64,000 bases of DNA from Neopestalotiopsis rosae (GCA_023078685.1 JALGAS010000003.1:1240001-1304000), one strand, 5' to 3'; positions 1 through 12,373 are shown, numbered from the stretch's first letter. Translations and numbers: made by a program. Notes: generated from the sequence alone by a model not told the origin.

Positions 1-1579
1 TGCTGATCGTCTCGTAGGCATCGGAGCTGAGTACCCTTTAGCTGAGTACCCTTTATCCGCGGTCATCACTTCAGAGTGGGCCAGTACGCAATCGAGGGCC
101 ACCATGCTCGGCTCCGTCTTCTTGATGCAACCCGTCGGCCAGGCGCTCGCACAGCTGGTCGGTCTCTGGGTCCTGCTAGGCCGCGAAAAGGAGTATGGCC
201 TGCAGGCAATGAAATGTGGCATCGACTCAAAGTATGACGAGGAGTGCAAAGAGGTGGTGGATGGCATATGGCGCATCGTCATTGGCTCCGGCGCCGTTCC
301 CGCGCTGCTTGCCATCATATTTCGCTTCTTCCTCTACGACTGCGGCTTGTACCAGCTCGAGGTGAAACACAAGCCGGGAATTGCCCTGAGAGATACTCGC
401 AGAATATACGTCACGTCAGAGACGTCCGGTGGCGTGGTTCTGGGCTCTCCGGGCGCAAACCGCGCAAGATCACCAGGGGCAAAGCCTGTGCAGTTTTCGA
501 GAAATGACTTGTACAACTATTTCATCCGCGACAAGAACTGGTACTACTTGTTAGGTAAGTCGTACATGCTGATATCATAAAACCAGCACCAGCTAACTAC
601 CGCCTAGGTACTGCCATGTCGTGGTTCATGTATGTCTGCACATGCACATGTATGCATAATTCGCATTGTTGACTTTGCTGACTGAATTGATCGCAGATTG
701 GATGTCGGGTTCTATGGATTTTCCCTAGACAATCGGGGAACGCTCGCCGATATATGGGCAACTTCTCAGCACAAGCCTCTGGATTCTAAACTTCCGTGCT
801 GGAACTCGACGCTCCCGGACGGCAGCTCTACAGTCCCCAGCTGGAAGACATTCCCAAACTGGGCGACAGATCAGACCATGCCTTGTAACAACATTTACGA
901 TGTACTCTTGGAACAAGCAAAGCAGTATCTTTTGACGGTTTCCATTAGCTCCATTGCCGGCAGCATATGTTTTATCTTTTTTGCAAACCGCCTTCCGCGC
1001 AGACAGTGGCTGACGTTTTCCTTTATAACGCTGGCGGTACTGTTCGTCATCACTGGGTGTGTGTATTACGGTGTCGCCTATACACATGGAGCACCCGCGA
1101 CTGTCACCCTCGTGGCTCTGAGCCATTTTGCATTCAACTTTGGTGCCAACACCCTCACTTTTGTGATTCCGGCAGAAATCTTCCCCACCTGCTATAGATG
1201 CACCTGCCACGGAATATCAGCAGCGGCCGGGAAGCTGGGATCGATTCTTGCTCTCGCCGTGGTATACGGCATCAACAGCAAGTACAAGAGCGCGAACCGA
1301 CAGGGCCTCATCTTTATCCTCTTTGGCTCAGTGCTGGCCCTCGGCGCTGTGTATTCGTGGGCTTACCTGCCCAACGTTCAGCGGCCTGTACTCATTGACG
1401 GTGAGAAGCGAGTTCTCGAGACGAAGAATCTGGAGGAGCTGGGAGAAGGAAGAGGCAAGGCAAGCCTAGAGGGCGAGGCCATTACGGTGAGGGAAAAGGT
1501 CGACGAGTTGAGGAGGAGGCATCGGGAGAAACGGACACAGCCTCTGCCACAGATCTCACAAGTCAACAATAGTGTTTGA
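1..1579 (+). CDS. Pho84-type MFS phosphate transporter, 3' part (5' end outside window)
   Basis: This is a plasma-membrane H+:phosphate symporter-like protein of the major facilitator superfamily. The reading frame is already open at base 2. Exons are 1-554, 608-629 and 697-1579; both introns begin GTAAGT/GTATGT and end TAG/CAG, and the joins give the family sequence GTAMSWFILDVGFYGFSLDN. Family hallmarks are EYPLSAVITSEWAS near the start, the central cytoplasmic loop, and TFVIPAEIFPTCYR followed by the helix with GKLGSI. About eight hydrophobic segments remain, matching the C-terminal two-thirds of a 12-TM carrier. The tail is charged and cytoplasmic. Odd feature: residues AEYPL occur twice in a row because of a 15-bp duplication in the conserved GxGxEYPLS loop, so transport competence is uncertain. 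Phosphate is the best substrate guess; glycerophosphodiester carriers (Git1) share these motifs. Confidence 0.85.
26..55 (+). repeat. Perfect 15-bp tandem duplication inside the MFS gene
   Basis: The 15-mer GCTGAGTACCCTTTA occurs at 26-40 and again at 41-55. It keeps the reading frame and duplicates residues AEYPL in the conserved transporter loop. Confidence 0.9.
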
Positions 1580-1691
1580 TCCGAGCAGATTGTCACAGAT
1601 CATTTTTGGCCTATATTCACAGAATTCATATTTATTGACTTTGTCCTGAATTTCCAGCAGAGAGAAAGAGCCCCGTGACCAGTTTGCATGT

Positions 1692-2818
1692 CTAGACATT
1701 CTTCTTCTTGCGCTTGTCCATGCCCTCAATCATGGCCGCAGCCATATCCTCGACCGTGGTGCCCCTCTTGCGCTTGCCAATCTTTTCCAGGCCGAGCTCC
1801 GAGTCCTCGGCCACGGCCTTGTAGACCTTTGCGGCGCCGCGGAACGAGTCCTGCGCGAAGCCGCCGTCCTCCTCAAACGTCGTGGCGATCTCCTCCATCT
1901 CGCCGACCCACCGGTAGGCCTTGGGGGCCATGCCGACGACGCCCTTTTCGGCGCGCTGCAGCGTCTGCGGTGCCATCTCGGACCGCAGCTCGTCCAGCAC
2001 GCCCAGCCGGGCCGCCGTCGTGAAGGACTGGATCGCGATCGACGTGAAACCCTTTGTCATGCTGGCAAAGCACATTTTGAGGCCGCTCGCCGCCCCAACG
2101 TCGTCCGAGATGTGCCGCGCGTTGAGCGCCGCGACCAGGTCCTGGCCGTAGCCCGGAATGTCGGCCAGCTTGTACGGGCCCGACATGGGAATACTCGGCT
2201 TATTCCATTTTGGCGAGGTCGATGCTGATGCTACCGCGTCGGACTCGGCGGAAGCAGAAGGCAAGGGGCTCACTGCCGCCGCCGCCGCCGCCGCCGGCTG
2301 CTCCTCCTCCTTGACCAGCGAAGGCGGGGCGCCGATGATGCCCCCATCCACGAAGCGGATGGGGGCCCGCGACTTTTCAATCAGGGCTGCCAGGGAGCGC
2401 GCCGTCGAGGGCGCCACGGCGTTGAGGTCCGCATAGTACAAGGGCGGGTCCCTCGCCGTGGTGCCGACCAGGGCGTCGACGACGCGCTCGGCGGTGGCGG
2501 TCGCGTCGCGCGGCGGCACCACGGAGAGGATCACGGAGCAGGCGTCGGCCAGCTCCACGTCCGAGGCGAGCACGTCGACCTGGGCGCTCTTGGCGCGCTC
2601 AATTGTGTCATTGCTTTTTTTTTAACACACGATTAACATTTTGATGGCAAAAAGGTAAATGAGAAAACCGCAACGAGATGCGGGCGAAAACATGTATCTC
2701 ACCTTCGACCTCGGCCGCAGGTTGCCACTGAGAACCCATGAGCTATGAGGAGCTTGGCAATGCTCATTCCCATGTCCCCGATCGACAGGATGCCAATCTT
2801 GGCTAACGAAGACGCCAT
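1692..2818 (-). CDS. NAD(P)-binding oxidoreductase, 6-phosphogluconate dehydrogenase / DUF1932-like
   Basis: Two exons, 2818-2703 and 2613-1692, with an 89-nt intron (donor GTGAGA, acceptor after an A-run) give 345 residues. The N-terminus has a Rossmann start, IGILSIGDMG, typical of beta-hydroxyacid dehydrogenases. The exon join gives a run ending DTIERAKSA, as in relatives. A segment with FVDGGIIGAPP matches the family's substrate-binding motif (DGGIxGGPP). The C-terminal half, with SGLKMCFASMTKGFTSIAIQS, fits the helical DUF1932 domain. A low-complexity Ala/Ser insert sits between the two domains, and the C-terminus is Lys-rich (DKRKKKNV). Substrate is unknown; in the family it is a small 2- or 3-hydroxyacid. 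The gene is convergent with the MFS gene, only about 110 bp away. Confidence 0.85.
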
Positions 2819-4893
2819 GTTTGCAGTTGAAAACTAGTAAGATACGTCAAGAAATATAGTAGTGAGATTGCTCAATTAGGAGTGATGTTTATCTACGATG
2901 GTATACTTGGCAACAGTTGATTACTGGTTGGACAGATTGTAGGCCGGTCATAAAAGTAGCGGCCGATTTGTGCCCCAACATGGCGGCTACGAGGTGCTGT
3001 GGGATTTACGCCAATACCTAGATGCGTGTGGAATACCCTTCAGCCAATGAGACGGGAGTCATCAAGGCAAAAGGTGTGATATACGAGTATTGCAGCCGAC
3101 TATAGCTGATGTTAGTATGCATGCTTTGCTATATCTTATACTACATGTGCATCCTTTCTCTTATTTGCAGTCAATGTGAATTCAGCTGCCGACTCATCGA
3201 GCCATAAAGACAATATCGGGACCAGTATTATGAATCTGCCTGAAGACTCTGTAGGGATCGATCGCAAATGCAAGCGGTGATTCATCCTCAAAAACGTTAT
3301 AACACCGACCACTCTATCTTGGGGAGAGGAGAGAAAAAAGTGAAGGCTGACATTGGCTGCTTAGTTGGTAATGTAATTGAACAGATTCTTCAAAAGTCCA
3401 TTAGGCAGCAGTGTACGAATGCTCGTTATAGCCACGATATCTACGCATCGGAGACATTTCAATCGGTTGCCCGTCTTTCCAACGGACTCGAATAAGCGGG
3501 ATAATTGGGTGCCCGCCCAATTCTGGAGGCCACTAGGTTAGCAGTATACAGACCACAAGTCGAAGCTGTCGCTTGAGAGCATCAATGCCCATTGATTGTA
3601 ATGTACTACCACTGCAATATGTGCTTGCATCATTGCCTTTACAATGCCTTAAAACACAATGGCATGATCTTATCATAGAAAATTCAATCAATTTCAAGTT
3701 ATTTCCGTGAAATCAAAATGTGCTCTGTACTACATGCGTGCTCTCCACCTCGGTTTTGATCTTGTCCCAGGATGAAACTGCGTCCAAAGGTTTTAGACCC
3801 TGATGTAATCTGTACTACTATCCTTGCTAGCGATCTGAACACCTGTTCTGGGCATAGACTTCATTAGCGCTGCAGATTTGCTGCAGTTTCTCTACCACTC
3901 ATCACTCCCATATGACAATCCCATTCCTCGGCAAAGGAATCCGAAAGAGAGGGACGGACGGAGTTCGTGTATAACGCCCGACTCCAGCGGCGTCGTGGAA
4001 AAGCCTCCGATTTAGTAGACTTTAGATGCATTGCACACTAGGCTGCTGGCATTGAACACGTATCTCGTGCTATTTTCCACTCGCCTAAATGCTGGCATCA
4101 GCAAGAAGCCTCGTCATTCAATTTGGTGCACCACATAGCAGAAGGACGATGATCAGGCGACCTTGTCCCACCCGTGTCATACGTACTGTATAGCTCAGGC
4201 TCGCACTCGGTTACGCTTCGACCTTGGAGATGGGGAAACATTGAAGCTGGATTTCTCTCGTTTGTCTCTCTGGATTCTTGGGAAACGGGAGCAGATCCAG
4301 CAGACTAGTCCCCTATGGGTAAAACCCTGTACCAGCTGAGCGGCATCTGGGCCAACCGTGCGGCCGGTTTTAGGTAGTAGTTTTAGTAGGGAAATGTCAT
4401 TGCCCCAAAATAGTTTGATGTGTAATAAGGACATCACCACTCGCGACATGCCAATGGGGATTGGGTTCCATTATTTCTTCACCTTATTCCCCAGTCATGA
4501 GTATATTTCCTGGGTAATGTTACCTTGCTCAGCCAGCCGCGCCTACATCAACGCCTAGTCAAGAGGAAATCACAATACGCTGGAACACGGGCCCAACTAA
4601 AGATGGTAGATTGCAGCATTGACTGGCGTCAACGATAAATACTGGACGACTACCTAACCCCCCTTGCAAATCGGATCTACTTCTGAAACTGTCCGACCCA
4701 GCCGTCACAGCTTTCCTTTTCGCCAGCCCAGTCTTTGAGCTGTTCAAAAAGGCAATCTAGTCAGAGCTGTTCCGAATTTCCTATCTTGCCATTCGAACAG
4801 CTGTGTTGTCTTGGCCAATTGTACTCTGCTCCCCCTTTCGACGGCCTCAACAGCAGACTAAGCTTTTGCAACCTTTCCCTACCAATTTCGGTC
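2819..4893. other. Intergenic region between divergent oxidoreductase and P450 genes
   Basis: About 2.1 kb, AT-richer than the flanking exons, presumably carrying both promoters. Only short open frames without recognisable composition were seen. A pyrimidine-rich stretch (about 4800-4890) precedes the P450 start and probably belongs to its leader. No RNA gene, repeat array or transposon end was recognised. Confidence 0.5.
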
Positions 4894-6641
4894 ATGGGCT
4901 CCCGCTCACGATTGGTGGCGATATCGTCGCTCCTCTTCACTTATCTGATCACAACATATAATGGCTCGTCGTCGATATCCAAGTTCATAGGCGTCTTTGC
5001 CAGCGTCGCGCTGGTACAAGGATTGGTGCTTGGCGCCTGGTCCATCATCCTATACCCCTACTTTTTCTCCCCTCTACGCCATCTACCACAACCCAAAGAT
5101 GGCAACTCTTTGTTCATGGGCCAGTTCAAGATGATCCGTGAACTGCCTTCAGGCTATCCGCACCGGACATGGTGAGTGGTTGATCTCTGGGCCAAGAAGC
5201 GTGTGTACACTGGCTAACTCGATGGTACAGGATCCGTGAGGTGCCCAATGAGGGTATCATACGTTACCTGGGAGCCTTCAACCAAGAGCGTCTCTTCATC
5301 ACAAAAGATAAGGCGCTGGCCGAGGTGCTCGTCCACCGCAACTATGACTTTGACAAGCCGTCCGAGGTCAAGACTTTTCTGGGCCGGATCCTGGGAGTCG
5401 GCGTCTTGGTCGCAGAAGGCGATGAGCACAAGAAGCAGCGCAGAAACCTCATGCCTGCTTTTGCCTTTAGACACATCAAGGATCTGTATCCCGTCTTTTG
5501 GCGCATCGGCCGCGACGGAGTCCGGGCCATGACCGAGTCCGTCCTGGCAGATGCCAAAAACAAGGGCCCATCGACAGACGCCGAGGAGGCTCTCGCGACT
5601 GGCGAAGACACTGCCGTCATCGAGGTGGGCAACTGGGCCTCACGTGCCACGCTGGACATTATCGGCGTGGCAGGCATGGGCCGCAATTTCAACTCCATCC
5701 AGGATCCCAACAATGAGATCAATGAGCGCTACCGAACGGTATTCCAACCCTCCAAGCAGGCTCAAATGTTGAACCTACTGTCCTTGTTCTTGCCTGCTTT
5801 CGTGATCAAGAACCTGCCGGTGAAGCGCAACAACGATATCGACTCAGCAGCCAAAATCATCAAGTCGGTCTGTCGGGAGCTCATTGTTGAGAAGAAGGAA
5901 AAGCTCGCAAGGAAAGAGCTGACTGATATTGACATTTTGTCGGTTGCCATTGAGTCGGGTGGCTTCTCCGACGAGGATCTGGTCAATCAGCTAATGACAT
6001 TCCTCGCGGCCGGGCACGAAACGACGGCCTCGGCAATGACGTGGGCCGTCTACATGCTGTCCCGGTACCCAGAAGTGCAGAAGCGACTACGGCAAGAAAT
6101 CCGCGAGCACCTGCCCTCGCCCGACGTGGACCAGGACGTGGACAGCTTGCAGATCGACCGCCTGACCTACCTCAACGCAGTCTGCAACGAGGTGCTGCGC
6201 TACTACCCGCCGGTGCCCATGACGGTGCGCGAGACGGTACGCGATACGAGCATCCTGGGGCATCCTGTCCCCAAGGGCGTCCGGGTCATCCTCGCGCCGG
6301 CGGCGGTCAACCTCGACCGGGAGCAGTGGGGCCCCGACGCCGGAGAGTTCAACCCGGAGCGCTGGATCCCCAAGGACGAGGCGGACAAGTCGGCCGCCAG
6401 CGGGGGCGCCAGCAACAACTACTCGTACATGACCTTCCTCCACGGGCCGCGCAGCTGCATCGGGGCGTCCTTTGCAAAGGCCGAGTTTGCGTGCCTGTTG
6501 GCACAGTGGGTCGGGCGCTTTGAGTTTGAACTGTACAACAAGGAGGAGCACGACGAGGCCAAGGTTCTGATCAAGGGTGGCATCACGGCACGACCTGCCA
6601 AGGGCATGTACGTGTATGCAAAGGTCATTGATGGCTGGTAA
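4894..6641 (+). CDS. Cytochrome P450 monooxygenase
   Basis: Two exons, 4894-5171 and 5231-6641 (59-nt intron, GTGAGT...CAG), give 562 residues. ATG 4894 was chosen over in-frame upstream starts because it directly precedes the N-terminal hydrophobic anchor (about residues 7-50) expected for a microsomal P450. Hallmarks: I-helix AGHETT at 353-358, K-helix EVLR at 413-416, the PERW-type motif (FNPERWIP), and heme loop FLHGPRSCIG with the axial ligand Cys502. The length is normal for a fungal class II P450, which needs NADPH-P450 reductase. The PFAM-like pattern resembles CYP4/CYP52-like fatty-acid or terpenoid hydroxylases, but the CYP family cannot be assigned here. The neighbouring FMO and acyltransferase suggest a tailoring role. 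Confidence 0.95.
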
Positions 6642-7346
6642 TGTTGGGAAAACCTTTGAGGCCTTATGGATATGCTGTATAAATAATCAGAAGAATCTAC
6701 ACCCATTTTTCTAAATCAAACTACACCTTGAAATTCTGGAGATACCATTTCAAACAACGATTGCTCTGTCCTGAAGACTAAGCTTATCTCACCTGTGGTA
6801 TTGCTCGTTTTCCAATATTTGCCGTCAATATATTTCTTTCTAAGAACTTGCGGCCACATGCGAGTGATCTCATCTGCCATAAGCACAGGTGTGATCATGT
6901 AAGAAAATGGGCCGCCCATGTCCGGGGAGCGACCGGGAATATTTTGTCCTCCGGGACCCCGAGACCTGGGACTGGACAGCGGCTTTACCCACGTGGGATT
7001 TCTAGGTACAATTGGGGGACTGTAGCGCTCTGTCGACCCACCAAAGTGGCAGCGGGTGCTCCCTAATCTAGTGGGTGAAGCCGCTGCATCTGCTCCAAAA
7101 TCAAAACGTCATGGAGCGCGGGTTTGGCGCGTTTTCTCGTCGCGCTGATTTTCTTGATTTTTTCAACTGTTGTTTTACAGCAGAAACCAGAGATATAGAA
7201 TTTGAGTTGTGTTCCTTTCTTTTTACGCAGTCAATTGATTCAAACTATAGAGGGATATAGATCTTCGGAACATACAGGGTACATTGTCGGCCAGACAAAA
7301 TCAACCTGATTTCTCTCACTTTCACTCTCTCATACACACATCGACC
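6642..7346. other. Intergenic region, P450 terminator side and FAR-17a gene promoter
   Basis: About 0.7 kb. A CT-rich leader (7310-7346, runs of TCTC) precedes the next start codon. On the minus strand 6919-6716 is open for 67 residues beginning MGGPFSYMITPVLMAD; it looks protein-like but has no recognisable family and no supporting context, so it is not called as a gene. Confidence 0.45.
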
Positions 7347-8051
7347 ATGGCAGCGGCAGTGCATCCGCTCCAGCGTCTCAGCGCGCCATCGCGGTCGCTC
7401 TCTCTCATTCTACACGCCGCCGGCATCACGTCCTTCCTGCTGTCGTTCCGGTTCCTCAACGAGTGGGAGACGCCCCTGTCCAACTCGTACGGCGGCAACT
7501 ACCAGTTCCTGACCATCATCGGCCTGGCGCTGTCGCTGGCCACGTTTGTCGTCGGGCTCGCGGCGGACGTGACGCTGTCCCGGCCCCTGTTCCGCCTCAA
7601 GAACGCCCTGGCCGTCGTCGCGGCCCCGCTCGAGATCCTCATCACGGTGCTGTACTGGGGCCTCTGCGCCATTGACAAGTCCCTCGTCTTCCCGCCCGAG
7701 TTCCAGCTCGACGTGCTGCCCGACGTGGGCTTCCACGCCGCTCCCGGAATCCTCCTGGCCGTGGACCTCCTGCTCTTCAGCCCCCCCTGGGCCGTCCGCC
7801 GCGGGGGCGCCTTTGCCCAGAGCCTCGTCTTTGCCCTGGGGTATTGGGCCTGGGTCGAGGTCTGCTACGGCCGCAACGGCTGGTACCCTTACCCCATCTT
7901 TGCCCTGCTCTCCACCTGGCAGCGCGCGGCCCTCTTCTCCTCGTCGGCGCTCGTCATGGCGGCTAGCACCATGGGCCTCAAGTGGCTGTACGGCAAGCTC
8001 AACGGCGTCGAGGACCCGGAGAAGGAGATTGTCGCCAAGAAGACTGCCTAA
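7347..8051 (+). CDS. FAR-17a/AIG1-like integral membrane protein
   Basis: Single exon, 234 residues. ATG 7347 sits in a good context (TCGACCATGG) after a CT-rich leader; an upstream in-frame start would add 21 unlikely residues. The protein has about six hydrophobic segments and reads as a FAR-17a/AIG1 family member: RFLNEW, then GGNYQFLTIIG in the second helix, and a later DVGFHAAPG before a helix. In animal AIG1/ADTRP, which hydrolyse fatty-acid esters of hydroxy fatty acids, the active residues are a membrane Thr and a His; Thr56 and His130 here are the natural counterparts (inferred by position, not alignment). Location is probably the ER membrane. It lies 0.7 kb downstream of the P450 on the same strand. 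Codon third positions are strongly G/C. Confidence 0.85.
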   Translation: MAAAVHPLQRLSAPSRSLSLILHAAGITSFLLSFRFLNEWETPLSNSYGGNYQFLTIIGLALSLATFVVGLAADVTLSRPLFRLKNALAVVAAPLEILITVLYWGLCAIDKSLVFPPEFQLDVLPDVGFHAAPGILLAVDLLLFSPPWAVRRGGAFAQSLVFALGYWAWVEVCYGRNGWYPYPIFALLSTWQRAALFSSSALVMAASTMGLKWLYGKLNGVEDPEKEIVAKKTA

Positions 8052-10889
8052 GGGTTGAGATTTACTCGGCTTATCGAAACCGACATTTTCGCCATCGTTG
8101 CAGCGATGGACTTTACAGGATCAAGCGTGGTGTGATTTAGAAGCTGGGTTCGCCGGGACCTGTGACGATTTAGAAGTACTTTTTGTTTCTATAGAGCGAG
8201 TTTCGTGCTGCTTGTTAGAGAATCATGTCAGTATCCCACGATACGCTGCATGTATTTAGCAGATCTGCATGTACAATCCATCATGATGAGGCTGTATCAG
8301 ATGGTCAGATGAAAAATGGTAGAGCTGTAAGGACGACGTGTATAAAGTACGTATATGTTTGATGACACTAGTCGAAGATGTTGTGCAAAGAGTATGGAGT
8401 TTTCTTGTGGTCATGTTCTCCATGACCTCCTACCATTGAGCGGCGATCACTTGCTTGTTCTCAACAAGTCTTAAGCAAGCACATACCCTTAATCACCTTG
8501 TGAGTGTTATCGTGGCTCATTACCTTATACGCGTAAGTGTGATGGCTTCTACTCTTTGAGACGTCCAAGAGAGCTGACAGGAATACCATAACGCTCAGAG
8601 TTCAATATTAGACCTGTTCATCTGGATACTCGGTGTATTTGTTCACCATTACCTTTCAGGAACTGGAGAAGCTGAAAAGTCGATGCGTGCTATCGGCAGC
8701 GGACTAACTTCTACGGTAATCGCACGTGCTACACGAGAAAGCCATCGGAAAGTCGCTGGAGCCTGATCGTCGATATACCATCTCGGTTACACGATGGGCC
8801 TACGCGGAGCCACTCAAGTCAGTCTTCCAGTGGAACAAGATGAACAAGATAAGTCAATGATCGTCGGTATGATCCCCCCTGAGCGCATCTTCGAGATTGA
8901 TTCCATACTGCCCGAGACTACGTACTAACATCTACAAAGTGGAAAAGCATTCATATCTGTGGCCCCGCAGACTTGACAATCTCTTCTTGACTGGCTGCTT
9001 CAGGTTGGGACTTGGCAAGCCCGCATCGTGCACCGATGTGAATGGGATGAAGCTTGCTTCCAAATACGTCCCCCGGCAGGAGGACATGGAAAGTCCACAC
9101 TTCGCGTGGCAATAATATGCGGTAGTTCCGTTCCATCATGGAGTCATGGGCACGTCCCTTGACGATGTGATTACCCTTCTCGAGGCTGGTACCTTGTGGG
9201 CGGTATCTCTCACCGCAAACAAAGATCCACGACATCGATGTTGGATCTTAATTCGCAAAGAAAAGCATGTGATGATGTGGTAATATTGCCCCTGGTCCTT
9301 TGCCGAATCCAGTCATTCGTTCATTCAAGTCAATGGGCAGATGAACATTCTACCACAGCTTAGTAAGAAGTTTTACAATCTGCAGAGCGGTCCTTTGGAA
9401 GGCTCTTCTGTAGAGCGACAGCCGGTAACTTGTATCACGACTAACCTACGTTTGTCGCTAGAACGCGGAAACTACGGAAGTACGCCGCAAATAAACTCCC
9501 AACTTCAACGGTCGAGACCAAGAAACGGGTGTTTGCAAAATACGAAAACTGGTGGTAGCGTGTGCGAAAAAAAAAGTACCGCTTCTAGAAGATCTTGGCT
9601 CACCAAGCCATCTACGTATGTTGTCACTTGGGCGCTTTTCAAGTGCAGCGGTTGTGCCGCTGGCCTACCGCAAATCCCAAGGGTTGGGACCTGGGGCGGA
9701 GCCCAGGAGGTGTGATTTCGGGCTTGCGTCCGACGTCCGAAGCCTTAATTATATCCGTCGCTCCGTCGCCGCACGCGATCCTGGAGTGTTGTGCAAAGAG
9801 GGTATTGGACGAAAAATGGACAAGGTTTACTGCATCATGGCCGAGCTATCGATGCCTCCTTTATATTGCACCACGTGTTTGTGGTTTGGGGAAAGTTGAA
9901 CCTGTCTGCAGCTCTGGTCTGCTCGTTGTTTCTTCAGCGGGCAGAGAAGGTATTTCGAACGACAAGGAAAGGGGTTTCTACAGTCTTGGCACCTCGCGCG
10001 ACCCTGGCTCTTTTTGACCAACCATCATGTCTCTTTTACATGATCTGCTACTGGATCCTCTCTTTGTCTGCGTGCGTACGTGGCCGCCTCGAACCACGAT
10101 CTACGGTCCAGATTGAGCAAAATATCCACTTGATGCGGCGAACGACGGAGCCGGGGACGCCATGAAGCTTCGTACCATGTAAATCCCTGATTATGGAAAA
10201 GAGAGAGAGAGAGAGCATTGTTAAAGACACGCCCCTGGCTCCATATATGGTCGAGCCACTTTGTTTAGTTACGGGTTTGCTGACTAACAGCTAACCATCT
10301 CCAGACTGTCATCTTGTTACTATGGTGCTAGTCGACTCACTAGAGCCTAGATCTCAACGGCGTCGCCTTGTTCTGCTTTCTCTAAGGGTCCAACCAGGCC
10401 ATGATTATTAAAACTGCAATCATACAGGCCAAGAAATGAAAGTCAACATCATTCGACTCCCAGACCCGAGTGTTATGATTCTTGCAAAGTTGGTGCATGA
10501 TATCTCTGTTTACTCAATTTCTCCAGGGCTGTGACAGCCGCCCGGGATACCGAGTCAGTCGGTCGAGAAAAAATCGGGTCAAACCCTTGCTCACTCCATA
10601 CGATGCCACTTTCGCACCATACAAACCATAAGTCTCGCGCTAATCACCACTACGGAAATGTCTGATGGCGATCATCTCGGGATGTGCGACGTTCCCTGGG
10701 CGGGATTCAGATATACCTAAATTAAGAATTCATCATCAAATCTGCGACATCAACGTCTGCGATTGGTTTATACTTCAGGCTATGTATACAATGGTACATG
10801 GTAGAAATACATTGGAACTTTTTGGCCATCTAGATTTGGCTATTGTTCAACGTAGACGGGGTTAGGGATTGCATCATTTTGAATGGATT
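8052..10889. other. Long gene-poor region between convergent genes
   Basis: About 2.8 kb where only terminators are expected. It contains a (GA)7 microsatellite at 10201-10215. One plus-strand frame around 8614-8927 reads protein-like with two internal stops (for instance GSGLTSTVIARATRESHRK, then MIVGMIPPERIFEID), which may be the decayed remnant of a coding sequence; I cannot name a family. A G/C-richer patch at 9640-9760 has no recognised identity. No intact gene or RNA was found. Confidence 0.4.
10201..10215. repeat. (GA)n microsatellite
   Basis: Seven and a half GA units in the 2.8-kb gene-poor stretch. Confidence 0.9.
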
Positions 10890-12373
10890 TCAAGCAGCAG
10901 TGGCTGCTTCCTTGGGCAAAGGCAGGAAATCCAGCACGGGCGCGCCGCTGTCAAAGGTGGAAAAGATGCGCATCTTGATCGATGAAGGGATCAGGGGAAA
11001 GACGAGCTGGATCAGCTTGGCGTACCACTTGCTCATGGTCTCGAAGCCGGCAAAGACGGCCGACGCATTGTAGACAAAGTCGGCGCGGGCGCGCGCCTGG
11101 CGCTCGTACGACGTGAACACTTTTACCAGCTCAGATGTTGAAGGCTGCTTGTTTTGTTGCAGGAGAGTGTTGAGCCCGTTGGTCAGGCGGCAGGCGTCGT
11201 CGACGCACAGGTTGCCGCCCATGCCCAGGTTGGCCGTCGCCTTGTGCACGGCGTCGCCCATGAGCACGGCGCGGCCGCCCTCCGAGTGCCAGCTGGTCGG
11301 CAGCACGCCCTCCTCCATGGACAGCATGTTGGCGCCCAGGACGCTGTCCCAGAGGTCGTTGAAGGTGTAGTCGGGGTTGAGGTGGAGGTGTCCCCATTTC
11401 TTCATGGCTTCGTCAATGTCGGCCTGTGAGGGAGGAAGCATTTATACATTGTCAGCAGATGAAAACTTTTTAAATGGTGAGAGGATATGTTCTTGGGGAA
11501 TGTCATCACTGACCTGTCCGTATTTTGCGCTGGGATAGGCCTTCTCTTCGCCATTGGCGATATAAATGGCCCAGAAGATTCTTCCCTCGACTCCAGCCAC
11601 GGTAAAACCTCCGACACCATGCTCGGGGTAGTAGGTATTATTGGTCATGCCGTCCTTGAGGAACTGGCGCTTGGGGTCGTTGGCAAAGTAGTTGTGCGAG
11701 GTGCATGTGAGGATGCGGTACCGCGTCTTGAAGCCAGAGGTCAAAATGGCCGCCCGCTTGGGATCCGTCGCCTGGACCGCCGCCGCCATGAGGTGGCGCA
11801 CCGCGCTGTGCACGCCGTCGGCGCCGACGAGCATGCTGCCCTCGACGACGTTGCCCTTGTCGGTCCGGACCGTGACGCCGTTTTCGTGTTCCGTGTACGA
11901 CTCGATGCCTTCGTGGGCCCGAACTTTGGATTTGGACGCCGGGCTGAGCCCATCGTAGATGTTCTGGAGGTAGATCTTGCGGTCTACGAAATATACTGGC
12001 TGCTTTTGACTTTGGGTACAAGTCAGACGTGATAGTAAGAATTTACAGTCAAGATATTTGCTTACACGCGCGCGAGCTGGATCAACTCGTCCGAGGAGCA
12101 GAATAGTTTGCCCTTGTCGTCCCAGTGCTCTCGTACACCTATAGAAAATGCGCCGTCCTCTGTCGGCTTCTTGAGGCCAAGTTGTTCGTGGATCAAGTTG
12201 GTACAAGGCAAGACAAGAATCGACTGGCCGAGCTGCGGTGCGACCTCTCGCTTCTCGAGCACTTCGAAGTCAATACCGGCCCGCTCGAGCATGTTGGCCA
12301 GCGTGAGGCCGGCCACCGACCCTCCGGCGATGATCACCTTGAAAGGCTGCTGCGAGTCTGTCGTCGTCGTCAT
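10890..12373 (-). CDS. FAD-dependent monooxygenase (PaxM / salicylate hydroxylase type)
   Basis: Three exons, 12373-12066, 12009-11514 and 11423-10890, give 445 residues. Donors are GTAAGC and GTCAGT; the last acceptor is CACAG. For intron 1 the donor GTAAGC fits the acceptor AAAG at 12010; a phase-0 alternative (GTGTAAG to GCAG) would drop three or four residues. Hallmarks of group A flavoprotein monooxygenases: dinucleotide fold [14 protein letters not shown] at 13-26, the NADPH/FAD DG motif [10 protein letters not shown] from 165, and the FAD ribityl GD motif [17 protein letters not shown] around 322-338. The C-terminus carries a hydrophobic stretch. PaxM-like members epoxidise or hydroxylate terpenoids and meroterpenoids, but other aromatic or aliphatic substrates are possible. 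The gene lies 0.7 kb downstream of, and on the same strand as, the acyltransferase. Confidence 0.9.
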
